A stretch of DNA of 64,000 nucleotides from Sipunculus nudus. Lineage: Eukaryota > Annelida > Sipuncula > Golfingiida > Sipunculidae. Within the stretch, counting starts at the first letter, position 1. Each line of letters begins with the position of its first letter. The stretch covers positions 16,491,508 to 16,555,507 of the forward strand of contig CM049313.1 in assembly GCA_026874595.1 (NCBI GenBank), in the 5' to 3' direction. Position numbers and translations under genes: made by a program. The notes beneath the pieces were generated by a model. That model did not search any database, was not told where the DNA came from, and worked only from the letters and a program-made list of their open reading frames with translations. This document shows positions 1 through 13,200 of this stretch, one piece after another.

Positions 1-678
1 TAAAGAAAGCACAATGACACTTGTATACACATTAGTCTACTACAGCTGTACATGCCTTATGTGGTATGTGTGACTTTTACTGATGTCAGACATTCATGTT
101 CAAATACTGTTCCCAATATAGTTCACATCATCAACATCTGACGAAACACAATTGCATTGCGATAAATGACTTTCCATTGTGATAAATCAGTGCACTGGTT
201 AATTGTTATAATGCAATGTCTACCAAAGACCTCTGATTTCATTAAAAGGGCAGGAATTTTGTTGAAGTCTGTGTGAGAACTCTATTGGTAAACATAATGA
301 ATATAATGAAAATCCATCAAATTTTTTACAAGTCATCATGATGCACAAGGTCTGGTGACCTCTGACCTCATTAAATATGTACAAATACTGCCAAGAACCG
401 AACTTAGGTGAGATATTATTGGTCAAAATTTCAGTTGACTTGCATCCAAATAAATCCTATTCCTGGTAAGTTAAAGAGGCAACACAACAGGTTAATGGAT
501 GCCAAAATGTATGAACAGACCGTGGGTATAACACGCCCTGCCTGATATGGGCATATATAAAGTAACATCTTATACTACCCTAAAACTGCATCTCTCTCCT
601 CCTCCCCCACTCTCTCTCTTTGTTACACATACAAACATGCATAATTTATTTATGTCACTGTCCTTAAGATAATCTTAC
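1..678 (-). other. Tudor gene intron downstream of exon 20
   Basis: Holds two units of the DR1-bearing dispersed repeat (about 215-480, minus orientation) and a pyrimidine-rich run near 590-630. No exon is visible. Confidence 0.5.
215..480 (-). repeat. DR1-bearing tandem repeat, left-end copy
   Basis: About two units of a repeat with the core gtgacctctgacctca followed by ttaaatatgtacaaat. On the minus strand this reads aatgaggtcagaggtcac. Related units are at 2310-3090 (same orientation) and 61740-63190 (opposite orientation). The core at 356-368 is a perfect direct repeat of AGGTCA spaced by one base. Confidence 0.7.
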
Positions 679-1210
679 CCCTGTCCAGGAGGGACACCAA
701 GGACATTGGCTGGCCATGAGAAATCACGTTTTGGAGGAATATCGTTGGAATTCTTGTACGGGTCATGTTCCTGCTCAAGACTGTCCTGAGGGGCAGACAC
801 TTGGTACATGGGTGGGGGAACAGAGGTGTCTGGCATGGCCGTCCATCCCTGGTCGGACTGCCACTCATCACTTGCCTGCTGCACATCAGGGGCAGCCTGG
901 GCGTCATGCGAGGCCATGGATACAGGGACATTACAGCTCTGTGACCCAGCGTGAACAGATATAGCTTCCCAGCCATCGGATGCGTCTTGCACTGGCACTG
1001 ATGGGGAGGTTGTGGCACACTGGTACGGACTAGATGGACTCATGCTGACTGGTTGTTGCCCTGGATACTGATAAGAAACTGGCTGCTGACTGGCTGTTAC
1101 CATGGTAACAGAGCTACTGTATCTGTTGTTGTAGACGTGTTGACTGCTTTGTGGTGGTAGTCTTGCATACCCTGGACTAGCCAGTGGTAAAGACCCCGTG
1201 TTTTGTGGAT
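679..1210 (-). CDS. Tudor gene exon 20: P/Q/S-rich tail with Gly-Trp motifs
   Basis: Residues 1380-1556. Low-complexity Pro, Gln, Ser and Tyr (for example PVSYQYPGQQPVSMSPSSPY), then two related blocks, ASDGWEAIS and ASDEWQSDQGWTAMP, and finally DFSWPANVLG. GW dipeptides in disordered tails are known Argonaute hooks in other proteins; whether these act so is speculation. Acceptor tttgtag; donor gtaaga, phase 2 out, so at least one more exon lies left of the window. Confidence 0.84.
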
Positions 1211-4200
1211 CTACAAAACATATACTTGTATATAAAATAATCACCTTACTCATGCTATATTGGAAAGAACTGTTTATTCAGTCATGCATACATGCTAGTG
1301 TTGGGAATAAGTTGTAATTTCATGATTAATAATCAGTCAAATTTGGTTGGCCTCTACCGACTGATAATTGGAATATTAATTGGTTGTTTAGGAGCATGAC
1401 AATTCTGAAAATCTACAGACCTGTACATCATTTGAACTGATTTATAACCCAGCGTGTGTTAATAAGGTAATGATTCTATATCCTAAATATAAGTGTAGAG
1501 ACCCTAGATTATTAGTAAACTTAGACTTTTCTATGTTTTCATTCAAATGAATTAAATAAAAGTATGCATTTACTCATTTCAAAGCCCAAGTAATATGCAC
1601 TAGTTTGCAATCACTTATGTCACTGCAAGATAAGTGATCAGATCATTTGCAATAACTGAATATCAAATATAATCTAACCACTGCCCATCACTAATACATA
1701 AACCTTTGCAATGTTTATATTATTTACCATTTGATGATAATACTGTTAGTGTAAGTATCAGTATGGATAATGTGAAAAGCCAAAAAGGAACAAAGATTCT
1801 GAAAGTAAGAAATTATTACCCAATACACAGCTTACAGCACCTGTATGCATAACTACAACTATATTAAAAGTAATGGTAATACTGCAATGATGAAACACTG
1901 TACATTTGTGATCATAAGGGTAATATATGGCACAATGGTGAGATATGCCAATTTTTGAAGCACTTCATAAGAAAAAAACATGAGTCATTTTCCTGTTGCT
2001 TAATGTGAATTAAAACAAGTCAGCTAAATGCAGCTGACCAATAGGTCATTAACATGAACAAGATCCTTTTCTTTTATTTTTATCAAAATCCCACACAACA
2101 CTCATTCATTAGGAGTAAGATGAAGATGCTGGATACATTGTCATCTCACCATTTTTACATTTACTTACACTGTTCATATATCATCTGATTGACACTTGGC
2201 TGCTGTGGCGGTGCTCCAACGAAAGTCAAGGTTACATAGATCAACTCTGGTGAAGCAAGGACCTGTGAAATCGAAATGGCGAACAGAATACACAAACAGT
2301 AACAAAGAGCACCTCAAAGGGTGCATAATACGCCCGTCGTATATCTTGTGACCTCTGACCTTATTAAATATACATAGATTTTGCTGAGAATGCAATTCAG
2401 GTGAGAAACTATAATGGTTAATATTCATAACGAGTTTCATAAAAATCCATCAGATTTTGTAAATCATCCGGGAGCCATCTAGGTCTGGTGACCTCTGACC
2501 TCATGAAATATACATGGCAATCTGCAAGATATTAGGCCAAAAAAAATTAAAGGTATGGTTCTCAGGCACCGCCCGCATCAATTTTAAACCCCCGCATCAA
2601 TAATTTTTATTTTGATTTTCAATAAAAACTTTCCAATTTTGAGCGGCTGCTGCTCCGACATTTCTTTCACTAAGACAAAACCATACTGTTACCTTTGTTT
2701 TGTAATGCTTTTACTTCTTTAGCAAAATAAAACTGTTATTTTCATGCATTTCCCTTATCATTTGACATTTTTATCGAAACATACCAAAAAATTTAAAATA
2801 AAAAAAGCGCCCGCCCGCATTGATTTATGAAAAAAAGTGCCTGAGAACCAAACCTTTTTTTTATTTTGGCCTTATATTGATTAATATTTCCGTTGAGTTT
2901 TATATAAATCCATCATATACCTGGTAAGTTATCACTGCAACACCATAAAAAAGCCTACTGATCTCTGTCCTTATTAAATATGTGTGAATTTTGCCCATAA
3001 CTGAAACTGGGTGAGATAATCTTTTGGCAAGTATTTATGGCGAGTTTCGTGAAATCTGACAAAGCCCTGGTAAGCTCATTAACTGGTATCTGGCCAATGA
3101 TGTTTCACCTTACATATGCTGGTCTATTATTAAATGCCCAAAGTTACCAGTTAAATAATGACTATTATTAAATGCCCAAAGTAACCAGTTAAATAATGAC
3201 TATTATTATATGCCCAAGGTTGCCAGTTAAATGTCATATATCATCAAAGTATTAATACAGGGACATCCGATGATGCTGATACATATGTTTTGCGATGTTT
3301 CAGAGGTGAAAAATTACAGCTGAACTAAAGGTTATATAGATCATGGTTGGTTGTTATGACTGAGTTGCTGGTTGATTGATGAGTAAGGAATTGTTGCAAA
3401 TAATATTTTGTGATCTCACCATGTGTTGAAAGTGAATTGTGAGCAGTTTGAAACATAATATTTATACTATTACCATGATCACTGGTTGGCTCTTTGTAAG
3501 TTGTTGACAGTACAGCAGTTGACAAATTTGTTAAATACATCTATGCGTATACATACAGGATATGAAATTAATTCAACAGTGCTTACAGGAAAACAAAGTT
3601 AATTCATAAAAGTTTATTCATGATCACTGTATTTCCCATCTTAGTGGGCAGGAAAATAATGAACAAATGATTGCATCAGATCCTAATTTTATTATTATTT
3701 ATATCTTTTTTTTTCAAGATTAAAAATTTGTGATATAACATATATGTCTGAATATATAAGTTGATTCAAAATTCTAAATTGCACCATTATTTATCCCTAA
3801 TTTTGCTCATACAATATCATTATGCATACAGATGAATTTATTTATTTATTTTTATCACAAAAAATAGATATATTTTATAAATTTGCCAAACAATAAATAT
3901 CTGAAAATATAATTTTATTTAGAATTGACAATTGTAAATTGCACCAATAAGAGTTTTAAAGGATCTTTATCCATTTGAGAACCCTTTTAAAGGTACATGT
4001 GGAGATTTCATAACAAGATTTTTCAATGTTTTGTCAGATTCAAGTACTTTGGTTGCTTCACTAACAGCCTCCTGAGGGTGACTGCAGTAGCTCAGCAGAC
4101 TACAAACAGCACAATAAGACCAGGCTAAGGGACTCACCACAGTGGCCTCCATGCTTTTGTTCTTCATGATATTGAAGGTATTTTGCGCATCTGGACAAAA

Positions 4201-7200
4201 CCACTGGTAACTTTCTGTAGCTATGGAGCAGTGCACAGTCTGTAATAGATTATACAACCATAGTTATATCACAGTACAGCTCTTCAAAGATTTCTGAAGT
4301 TCCACAGATGTACAAGGGTAGTCTTTGCTGAGCTATAAGTACAAGAATTATCAGTGTATTTGAGTACAAATATAGGGGATCTGTACACAATTACTTTTCA
4401 ATTTAATTTAATTTAATTAGATTTAAAAAAAAGCAAATTATACTGTATATTAAATTTACTCAAAAAATGATATTTTTAAATGTGACCTAATGTCTTGATC
4501 TATCAGTCAATCACAATACTAAAATATTCTGAAAAACCTCAGGTATTCCCAAGCTATGCCTATGTTAGGTAGATATAAATATTATAATGCAGATATCATA
4601 GTTTTCAATGAATGGTATCAACACTTTTAAATAAATGTTACTCTCTTACTTTCATGTACAATAATTCAAAGACTGCAATCAGAAAAAAGACAAAATGTTG
4701 ATGAATGTACTCCTCACCTGTGCAGGAAAATGTGTGAACTTTTCAGGAAGTGCTTTAATGTTGGCTTTGGGAATATTTTCAATTTTACCACAGTCAATAA
4801 AGCAAAGCTGCATCTACAAGTAAAATAGTGTCTCAATAAACTGAAGTTACAAGTACATATTCTATCAAATCCTACATCAAGAAAGCTCCTGAATTTAAAC
4901 TGAGTAATGATGATGGCAAATTGATGGTAACATAAAAGTTAAACAAAACTTAGAAATACTGTAGATAAAGTTATAAATATTCTAATTCTGTGTAAGCATT
5001 CACCAGAAGTAAAAGTTATTCCAGTGACTAGCAGTGACACACATAAGTCCATGATTGTTACTGTCTAATAAATGTATGTAAATAATGTCAGATCTCATCA
5101 ATATATCTCATCAAATCTTCAACATGTTTAAAGATTACTAAATCACCATCTTGAAAATCAATGCAGTGAATTGCAATCCTTTTATGATATTGTAATGGAG
5201 TATTAACCTCTGAATCAATTAATTTGATTAATATTTTTTTGCAAGTCCCCAGTGAGCTCTCAAATTTGATAGAACATTTCACGATGTCAAAGCTCTTTAT
5301 CTTGTATGTGACCCAAATCTACTTTAAACATTGGCTGGTGGACCACTTCACTTACATGGAAACATATATGGTGTCGACAAACAAAGAGTGAGAGCTACAT
5401 TTTCTTTTATTTTTTACTTACATCCATTTTGGTTAAGATTGCTTTTATAAATTAAAAAGTCTGACATTTACTTTCTTAAAAGGACATAATCAGGAGCAAT
5501 ATCATGCCTATTATTTCACTCTGTCTGTTCAGTTTTACATTATAAAAAGGTTGTCCAGCAAAACCATTACAGCAAACAGTCTCATTTCCCTGCATACGGC
5601 TGTTTAACACCTTTTTTTGCCCTGTGTGTTGGTAAAAACAGACTGTTTACCATAACAAGGCCGCGTGACCGGAGGCCTGATTAAGGGGGGCAACACGCGG
5701 TGTCTCAGCGAGCAGGAACATGTATTACATTTTTTTAGCCAAGTCAGTCAGGGCATCTCCTGATTGGCACGTGTTGTGACACCGTGCAGCCCACGGCTGA
5801 CGCACTGTGTTTATGTTGACACCTGCGATCGCGTCCGGTTCACTGTTCTAAACACTCGTTTACGGGAGTAAGCAAACGGTTTCAAGTCAATTTTTTGGCA
5901 GGCAAAGATTTATTTTAAAGGGAAGAAGCTATTTTTCTTGTTAACTCAACATGCTTTATAGGTGATTGGGCCCCTTTAAGTAAGAACTGAATCAAGTATT
6001 GAATCAAAGGTAAAGAAACAATAAGTGAATCAATTCTTAAGGGCCTTGCAATTCACAGGCTTAGGTAAAAAGCATGAAAGAAATATAACAAGTGACCCAT
6101 GGGTCATGACGCTCAGCTGACTGGGAAGAGATTCACAAAAGGAAATTTTATCATCAGAATGGTAGATACCCATTCAACTGAAGCATCAAACAGATTAACC
6201 AACAGGCCAAGATTTAGTCTGTATTTATATATCTGAAAAATAGAGAAAAAATGTGTAAACTTTAAAAACTAGAATACGGGTAGCCGACAAGTGACTACGT
6301 GTATCTGCCAAAATCAGAGTGAAGTGAGGCATGGATTGAGTGGCAAGGGGAAACAGAGTGAGGTATGTTGCATATTAGCATGGATGTCTGCAGCCTAAAT
6401 GTGTATGTAGGTTGTGCAACCTACCACAAATACAGAAAGCTGTCCAAGTTGTATACATATGCAAAATTTTAGGCAGAAAAGTCAAACCACTACATGGATA
6501 TGAGTGATTTTAGCCCACGGCAGACAAACAGACAGACGCTGTGCAAAAATGGTTGCAGTTTTGTGTATGATAAAGACCTATGTGAGATCTAAACACAAGC
6601 ACAATTTTGGCCCAATCGGTCAAATGGTTCCTGAGATATTAGCTTGGATGTGTGCAGCGTTAACTAGAATGTAGGTGGCGCCACCTGTCATAAAATCAAG
6701 AAAGCTATCCAGGATGTATAAACCTGCAAAATTTTAGGCAGTTATGTCAAACCACTACAGAGAAATGAGTGATTTTAGGCCACGGCAGACCAACAGACAG
6801 ATGCTGTGCAAAATGTGCAAAAATGGTTGCAGGTGGCCCCTCCAGTTTTGTGTATGATAAAGACCTATGTGAGATCTATACACATGCAAAATTTTGGCCC
6901 AATCGTTCAAACGGTTCCCGAGATATGAGCTTGGATGTCTGCAGCATAAACTAGAATAAAGGTGGCGCCACCTGTCATAAAATCAAGAAAGCTATCCAGG
7001 ATGTATAAAACTGCAAAATTTTAGGCAGATATGTCAAACCACTGCCAAGATGTGAGTGACTTTATTGCACGGCAGACAAACAGACAGAAGCTGTGCAAAA
7101 ATGGTTGCAGGTGGTGCCACCAATTTTGTGTATGATAAAGAGCTATGTTAGATCTATACACATGCAAAATTTTGGCCTGATCGGTCAAACGGTTCCAGAG

Positions 7201-10200
7201 ATATGAGCTTGGATGTCATCAGCGTGAACGTGAATGTAGGTGGTGCCACCTGTCATAAAATCAAGAAAGCTATCCAGGATGTATAAAACTGCAAAATTTT
7301 AGGCAGATATGTCAAACCACTGCCGAGATATGAGTGACATTATTGCATGGCAGACAAACAGACAGACGCTGTGCAAAAATGGTTGCAGGTGGCGCCACCA
7401 GTTTAGCGTATGATAAAGAGCTATGTTAGATCTATATACATGCAAAATTTTGGCCCGATCGGTCAAACGGTTCCCGAAATATGAGCTTGGATGTCATCAG
7501 CGCTAATGAGAATGTAGGTGGCGCCACCTGTCATAAAATCAAGAAAGCTATCCAGGATGTATACGCATGCCGAATTTCAGGTGAATTAGTCAATTCACTG
7601 CAGAGATATGAGTGATTTTAACCAAAGGCAGATGAACAGATGGACACTGTGCAAACATGGTTACAGGTGGCGCCACCATTTTTTGTGTATGTTATAGAGC
7701 TATCCAAGGGCTACATTAGTATAAATTTTATTTCCTGATCAGTCAAAGGGTTCCCTAGATATGAGCTTGGAAAGCTGATAACATCAAGTCCCAGAGGAGC
7801 TCTCTGGAAACGAACGAGGCAACGGCGGAGGAACCCGGTCAAAAACATAGTATCCACAAAACTTCGTTTTGGTGGGTACAAAAATACAGGTGGCTCCACC
7901 AGTCTGCAGAAACTAATAAAAACACTTACAAACATCAATATCCATGCAAAGAATCATGGTGATCTCCCCATTAGTTGTTCAGATACTTCAGCTTTTGTAT
8001 CAAATTGTCCATTATTATTAAGTTTCCACAGGCACTTTTCATGGGCCTTCTTGCATGACAAGAATGAAGATTCTAGGTCCAGTTGTTGCGATTTGTACCC
8101 TGTTGACAGATAACCACATCTTTAAAGGTATCAAAAAAAGAGAAAAAAAATCGTAAAAATTTGTAAAAATAGAGGTGGCGCACCCAGTCTGCAGAAACTG
8201 ATGGAACAGGTCATGATCAATATGTATGCCGAAAATCATGACCATCAGTGTTGTAGTTATTGAGATACTGCAGTTTTTGTATCAAATTTTCCATTATTCT
8301 GGGGGGTAATTTGGAGCCATACAGCTTAAAGAATATGGGTAACAGAGACCTAATTTCAGGTTTCCATGGAGACTTTTCATGGGTCTCCCTGTGTGTCAAG
8401 AATGAAGATTCTAGGTCCAGTTTTAATGATTTGTGCCCTGTTAACAGATGTTCATAACTTTAAAGGTCTCAAAAATAGAGAAAAAATTCGTAAAAAAAAC
8501 CCGAACAAATACAGGTGGTGCCACCAGTCTGCAGAAACTGATGAAACACTCCATGATCAATATCCATGAAAACAATTATGGTGATCTCTGCATTAGTTGT
8601 TCAGATACTTCAGCTTTGGAGTGCCATAGCTCAAAGGATATGGGTAACAGAGACCTAATTTCAGGTGTCCATGGAGACTTATCATGGGTCTCCCTGTGTG
8701 TCAACAATGAAGATTCTAGGTCCAGTCCTTACGATTTGTACCTTGTTGACAGATAACTACATCCTGAAAGGTCTCGAAAATAGAGAAAAAAAAATTGTGA
8801 AAATTTGAAAAAATACAGGTGGCACCACCAGTCTGCAGGTACTGATTAAACACCTCTTGATCAATATTTATGCCAAAAATCATGACCATCAGTGTTGTAG
8901 TTATTGAGATGTTGCAGTTTGTTTTTATCAAATTTTCCATTATTTTGGGGGGGGGGGTTATTGGGAGCCCCCCATAGCTCAAAAGATATGGGTAACAGAG
9001 ACCTTATTTCAGGTTTCCATGCAGACTTTTTATGGACCTCTCAGTGTGTCAAGAATGAAGATTCTAGGTCCAGTCTTTATGATTTGTGCCCTGTTAACAG
9101 CTGTTCACATTTTTAAATTCGTAAAAAATCGAAAAATTCAGGTGGTGCCACCAGTCTGCAGGAAGTGATGGAACATCTCATGATCAATACGTATGCCAAA
9201 AATCATGACCATAAGTCAAGTAGTTAATGAGATATTGACGTTTTTCTGGGGGGTACTTTGGGGCCCCATAGCTCGCAGGATATGGGTAACAGAGATCTAA
9301 TTTATGGTTTCCACGGAGACTTTTAATAGGTTTCTCAGTGTGTTGAGAATGAAGGTTCTAGGTCCAGCGGTTACGATTTGTGCCACGTTAACAGATGACA
9401 GCATCTTTAAACATCTCAAAAATAGAGGAAAAAATTGTAAAAAAAAATTGAAAAATACAGGTGGCGCCACCAGTCTGCAGGAACTTATGGAACATCTCAT
9501 GATCAATATGTATGCCAAAAATCATGACCATCAGTGTTGTAGTTACTGAGATATTGAAGTTTTTGTATGAAATTTTTTACTATTCTGGGGGGTACTTTGG
9601 GGCCCCATAGCTCGAAGGATATGGGTAACAGAGACCTAATTTCTGGTTTCCAAGGAGACTTTTCATAGGTCTCTCAGTGTGTCAAGAATTAAGATTCTAG
9701 GTCTAGGCTTTACGATTTGTGCCTTGTTAACAGATGTTCACATTTTTAAAGGTCTCAAAAATAGAGAAAAAAATTCGTAGAAAATCGAAAAATACAGGTG
9801 GCGCCACCAGTCTGCAGGAAGTGATGGAACATCTCATGATCAATATGTATGACAAAAATCATGACCATCAGTCAAGTAGTTAATGAGATATTGAAGTTTT
9901 TGTATGAAATTTTTTACTTTTCTGGGGGGTACTTTGGGGCCCCATAGCTCGAAGGATATGGGTAACAGAGACCTAATTTCTGGTTTCCAAGGAGATTTTC
10001 ATGGACCTCTCAGAATCCCAAGTTACAAGGTTCTAGGTTCAGCGGTTACGATTTGTGCCTGGTTAACGGACGGACAGACGGACAGATGGACGACGGAAAA
10101 AGAGTGATCGCTATAGCTCAGATGACTTTCAGTCAGCTGAGCTAAAAAGTAGTCCTGGAAAAGTGTAACGAGCAGTCCTACAGGAGTGAGTAGTAACTGT

Positions 10201-13200
10201 CCCTAACCTGTTGTCTTGGTCCTAATGCTGGTCCGGCTACCTGGGCTCTGCCCCACTGGTCCTTGTCAAGTGGTGCCAGGACAAAGCTCCCCAGCTCAAG
10301 GTGGTCTGGTGCTGACGGAAGGATTTTTGCCAGATTTCTGGGAGTTACAAGGACGACAACAGCAAAGAGTTAAACCTCCATGTACATACAAAGTGTAGTA
10401 AAAAATATTACATAAATAATTTAGCATTTAATAATGACACTTCATTTTACACATACACTCAATGCCTACTTTAGGCACAAATCTGCCTTCTTTGATGCAT
10501 ATTTTTCAAAGCCAATTGCTGCTTCTCCTAAGCACAGTTAAAGTAAAACACTCCTAAACCATTGTTCATATTGTACATTATTTAACTTAATACATGTTGA
10601 TTAGCAAAAATGTTTGTGTTAACTATTTGTCAATTATTAAGATATGAAGGCAGTGAAGTACCTAATGCATTGACTGAGAGTTATGTTGGAACTTCTTGTA
10701 AAATGAATACAATGTTTGTGTACTCCAACACACCAGTCTTTGAAGAGAAAGTTATAAATGGGGTTAGGGATATACAAAAAGGAAAAATGTATCTAAAGGT
10801 GATCAATTTTTATACATAATATTTCTATATATCTGCATACATTTACATGTCTTCACCAATATTTTGATTCCACTGACAGAGAGTAAAAATACATTGAATA
10901 ATGGAAAGGTATCTAAATCATGTTTCTTCGTTAACAATTACAGTGGAACCCCGCCTTGCGAACACCTCACAATTACGACCATCCCGCAAATACAAACACT
11001 TTTCTTGGTCCCGAATATATGATCCAGGTAACTTAGTACTTCACAAATATGACCACCCTGAAATTACGACCATTTCAGTCAGTCCCCATGGTGGTTGTAA
11101 TTGTGGGGTTCCACTGTATTCTGTAGAGTTACAGACTTACCCAAGTTGAGCTTTAAATGCCTTGAAGTACTGTTCCTGTGATTCTGTCCTGAGCAGTTCA
11201 AACCAGAAGTCGCCTGTCTCATGTAGGTTGGTCACAACATGTCCCAGGAACTTGGCACCTGTGGTTAAATATAATACACAAATGAACAACTCAAAAGTAA
11301 ACTACCTTAAAGCAGTTCTTGGAGTTATCTGAATTAATTTCTTTTATAGGGGGCCTCTTCTAATTGTACAGATTGCATTTGTTTTGATCGCATTTAATTT
11401 TTGCAAAATATTAAATATTAGGTCTGTGAATCACTGATTCTGACAATCATATATGTTTTCTAAAAGATACCCGAAATTTCTGGTTTTTCTATTTCAACTA
11501 ATGGGAAAAGGGCCAACAGTATTTAGATCATTTGTTACATTCAACAAATAAATATGATCGATACCGTAAAATAGTATTTTTGCCATATAACACCAAGCCT
11601 TCTCAAAAGTTTAACATTTTAAAGCCTGAAAAGGCACTTGAGTGAATGTACTGAAAGGGTTAGGCAGTTTGTAAAGTGACTGCATCCACTGGACCAGTGC
11701 TTTTCATTAATATTGAAGTCCTTCATGGCTTATCATATGATGTAGGTGGAATATGTTATTGTTAAAGCCACCAAAGTGATGATAAAATGTATTCATACTG
11801 ACAATGAGATATTAACAACTGACATGTCCTCAAATTCTGATATAAAATATAGCTTTTAACACTGCAACTTTAGCTGAAGTTAGATAAAGGTGTGACAAAA
11901 AAGGTCAAAATATAGGCATTATTATAAAGCCCATGAGGGAAGACAAGTCTGATAGAGACAAATATTCTGGATTACAACTACTCCACCAGATACTGATCTA
12001 TCCTATTTGTTTGTAATTTGTATCAATATCAGTATCTTTCCTGGCCTATTTGAGTAAGAGGTGCATTGTGCTTTTTAAAATTACAAGAGTGGTCGAAGGC
12101 CGACAAAGCTAAGCTGAAAAACATGAATGTACAAATAATGTCCAGAATTAAAACATGGCTCACAACCACAGCATACTTTTCTTGTTACTGTCAGGTGAAC
12201 AAACATCAAAAGAGTTCACTAACCTGTTTCCATGGGAACTGAGGGAAACTCAACACCAGGTGGCAATGCTGAGCTCTTGGTTACACTCTGGTTCTGGTTT
12301 CCATGGTGACCCTGCATCACAGGAGACTGCCCCCCTCTAGGCTGGTCTGGAGTAGGCAACAGTGTTTTTGAACCATGTGCATTCAGTGGTTGAGTACCAC
12401 TGATAGAGGAAGAACATTCTGACTGACTGGTTGAAGTTTCTTGTCCTGTACATGGTCCATTTTTTAGGTCCACTTTCGCTGACGGTAATCCTGAATTTAC
12501 ACTGCGACTGTCCTCCACAGCATTGGCATTTTCCTTACTAGAACTTGGTTTTATTTCTTGAACTATTGCTTGGCCTTCGTTTTTCCCATCTTCAGTCTTT
12601 ATAACACCCAGTCCCTTTGCTGCATCTACTTTATCTTTAGTGTCACACTGTGAGGCAGACTCAAATATGTTTTTTTCTGTTGTGGCTGTATCCTCACTGT
12701 CCTGAGTTTGCCCACCCCCAGTTAATGCAGTGAAAAGTTCCTGCTGCACAGTTGATTGGTCTTGGCATTTACCGTTTGCCACACAACCCTGTGGTTTTGA
12801 TTCTGTAGCGCAGTCTGATTTTGGTTGATCATTGGTTACGTTTTTACCATCAGGAACTTTTTGTGCAGCTGTTTTAAATTCTGGTACAGGCTTTGGTTTT
12901 ACGCTGCTTGACACCACAGTGGTTGCTGACGGATCTTTGGAGGTGTTGACTACTCTGCCATTACTTTCAGAGACACAGATAACAGCTTCTGATACAGGCA
13001 AATCAGCACTCCTGGTCAGATCAGATTCTTCTTTAACATTTTTTGGCAAATCTTGGCCGGTACTTATTTCACCATTCTCTGCTTTTTCAGGCATGTTTTG
13101 CGAGTCCCTAGGCACTTGGGGGGTTTCACTGCTTTCCTTAATACTTTTTACCTCATCTTTCTTATCTGTATCTGTTACATCAATGGGTTTATCATCAAGA

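Larger units (their letters stand above)
6089..10148 (-). mobile_element. Helentron-like non-autonomous element, copy A (hosts a nested element)
   Basis: Read on the minus strand, the 5' end (near 10148) is TTTTTAGCTCAGCTGACT and the 3' end (near 6091) is CAGCTGAGCGTCATGACCCA followed by TGGGTCACTTGTT. AGCTCAGCTGA and TCAGCTGAGC form subterminal inverted repeats, and the 14-bp palindrome TGACCCATGGGTCA sits next to the 3' end. The 5' end also has a hairpin (arms 10115-10127 and 10131-10143). The core is a tandem repeat (7882-10030). A second element is inserted at 6269-7881. Ends are shared with copies at 25082 and 49415. Helentron-like is an inference from architecture; no Rep/helicase is present. 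Confidence 0.65.

Noticed and set aside
7711-9549. Many overlapping ORFs of 60-100 codons
   Set aside because: They repeat with the tandem array period in both strands and have no homology or start context; repeat artefacts.
6670-10030. A CRISPR-like array of palindromic repeats
   Set aside because: Units are 280-320 bases, with no short spacers; these are tandem cores of eukaryotic mobile elements.
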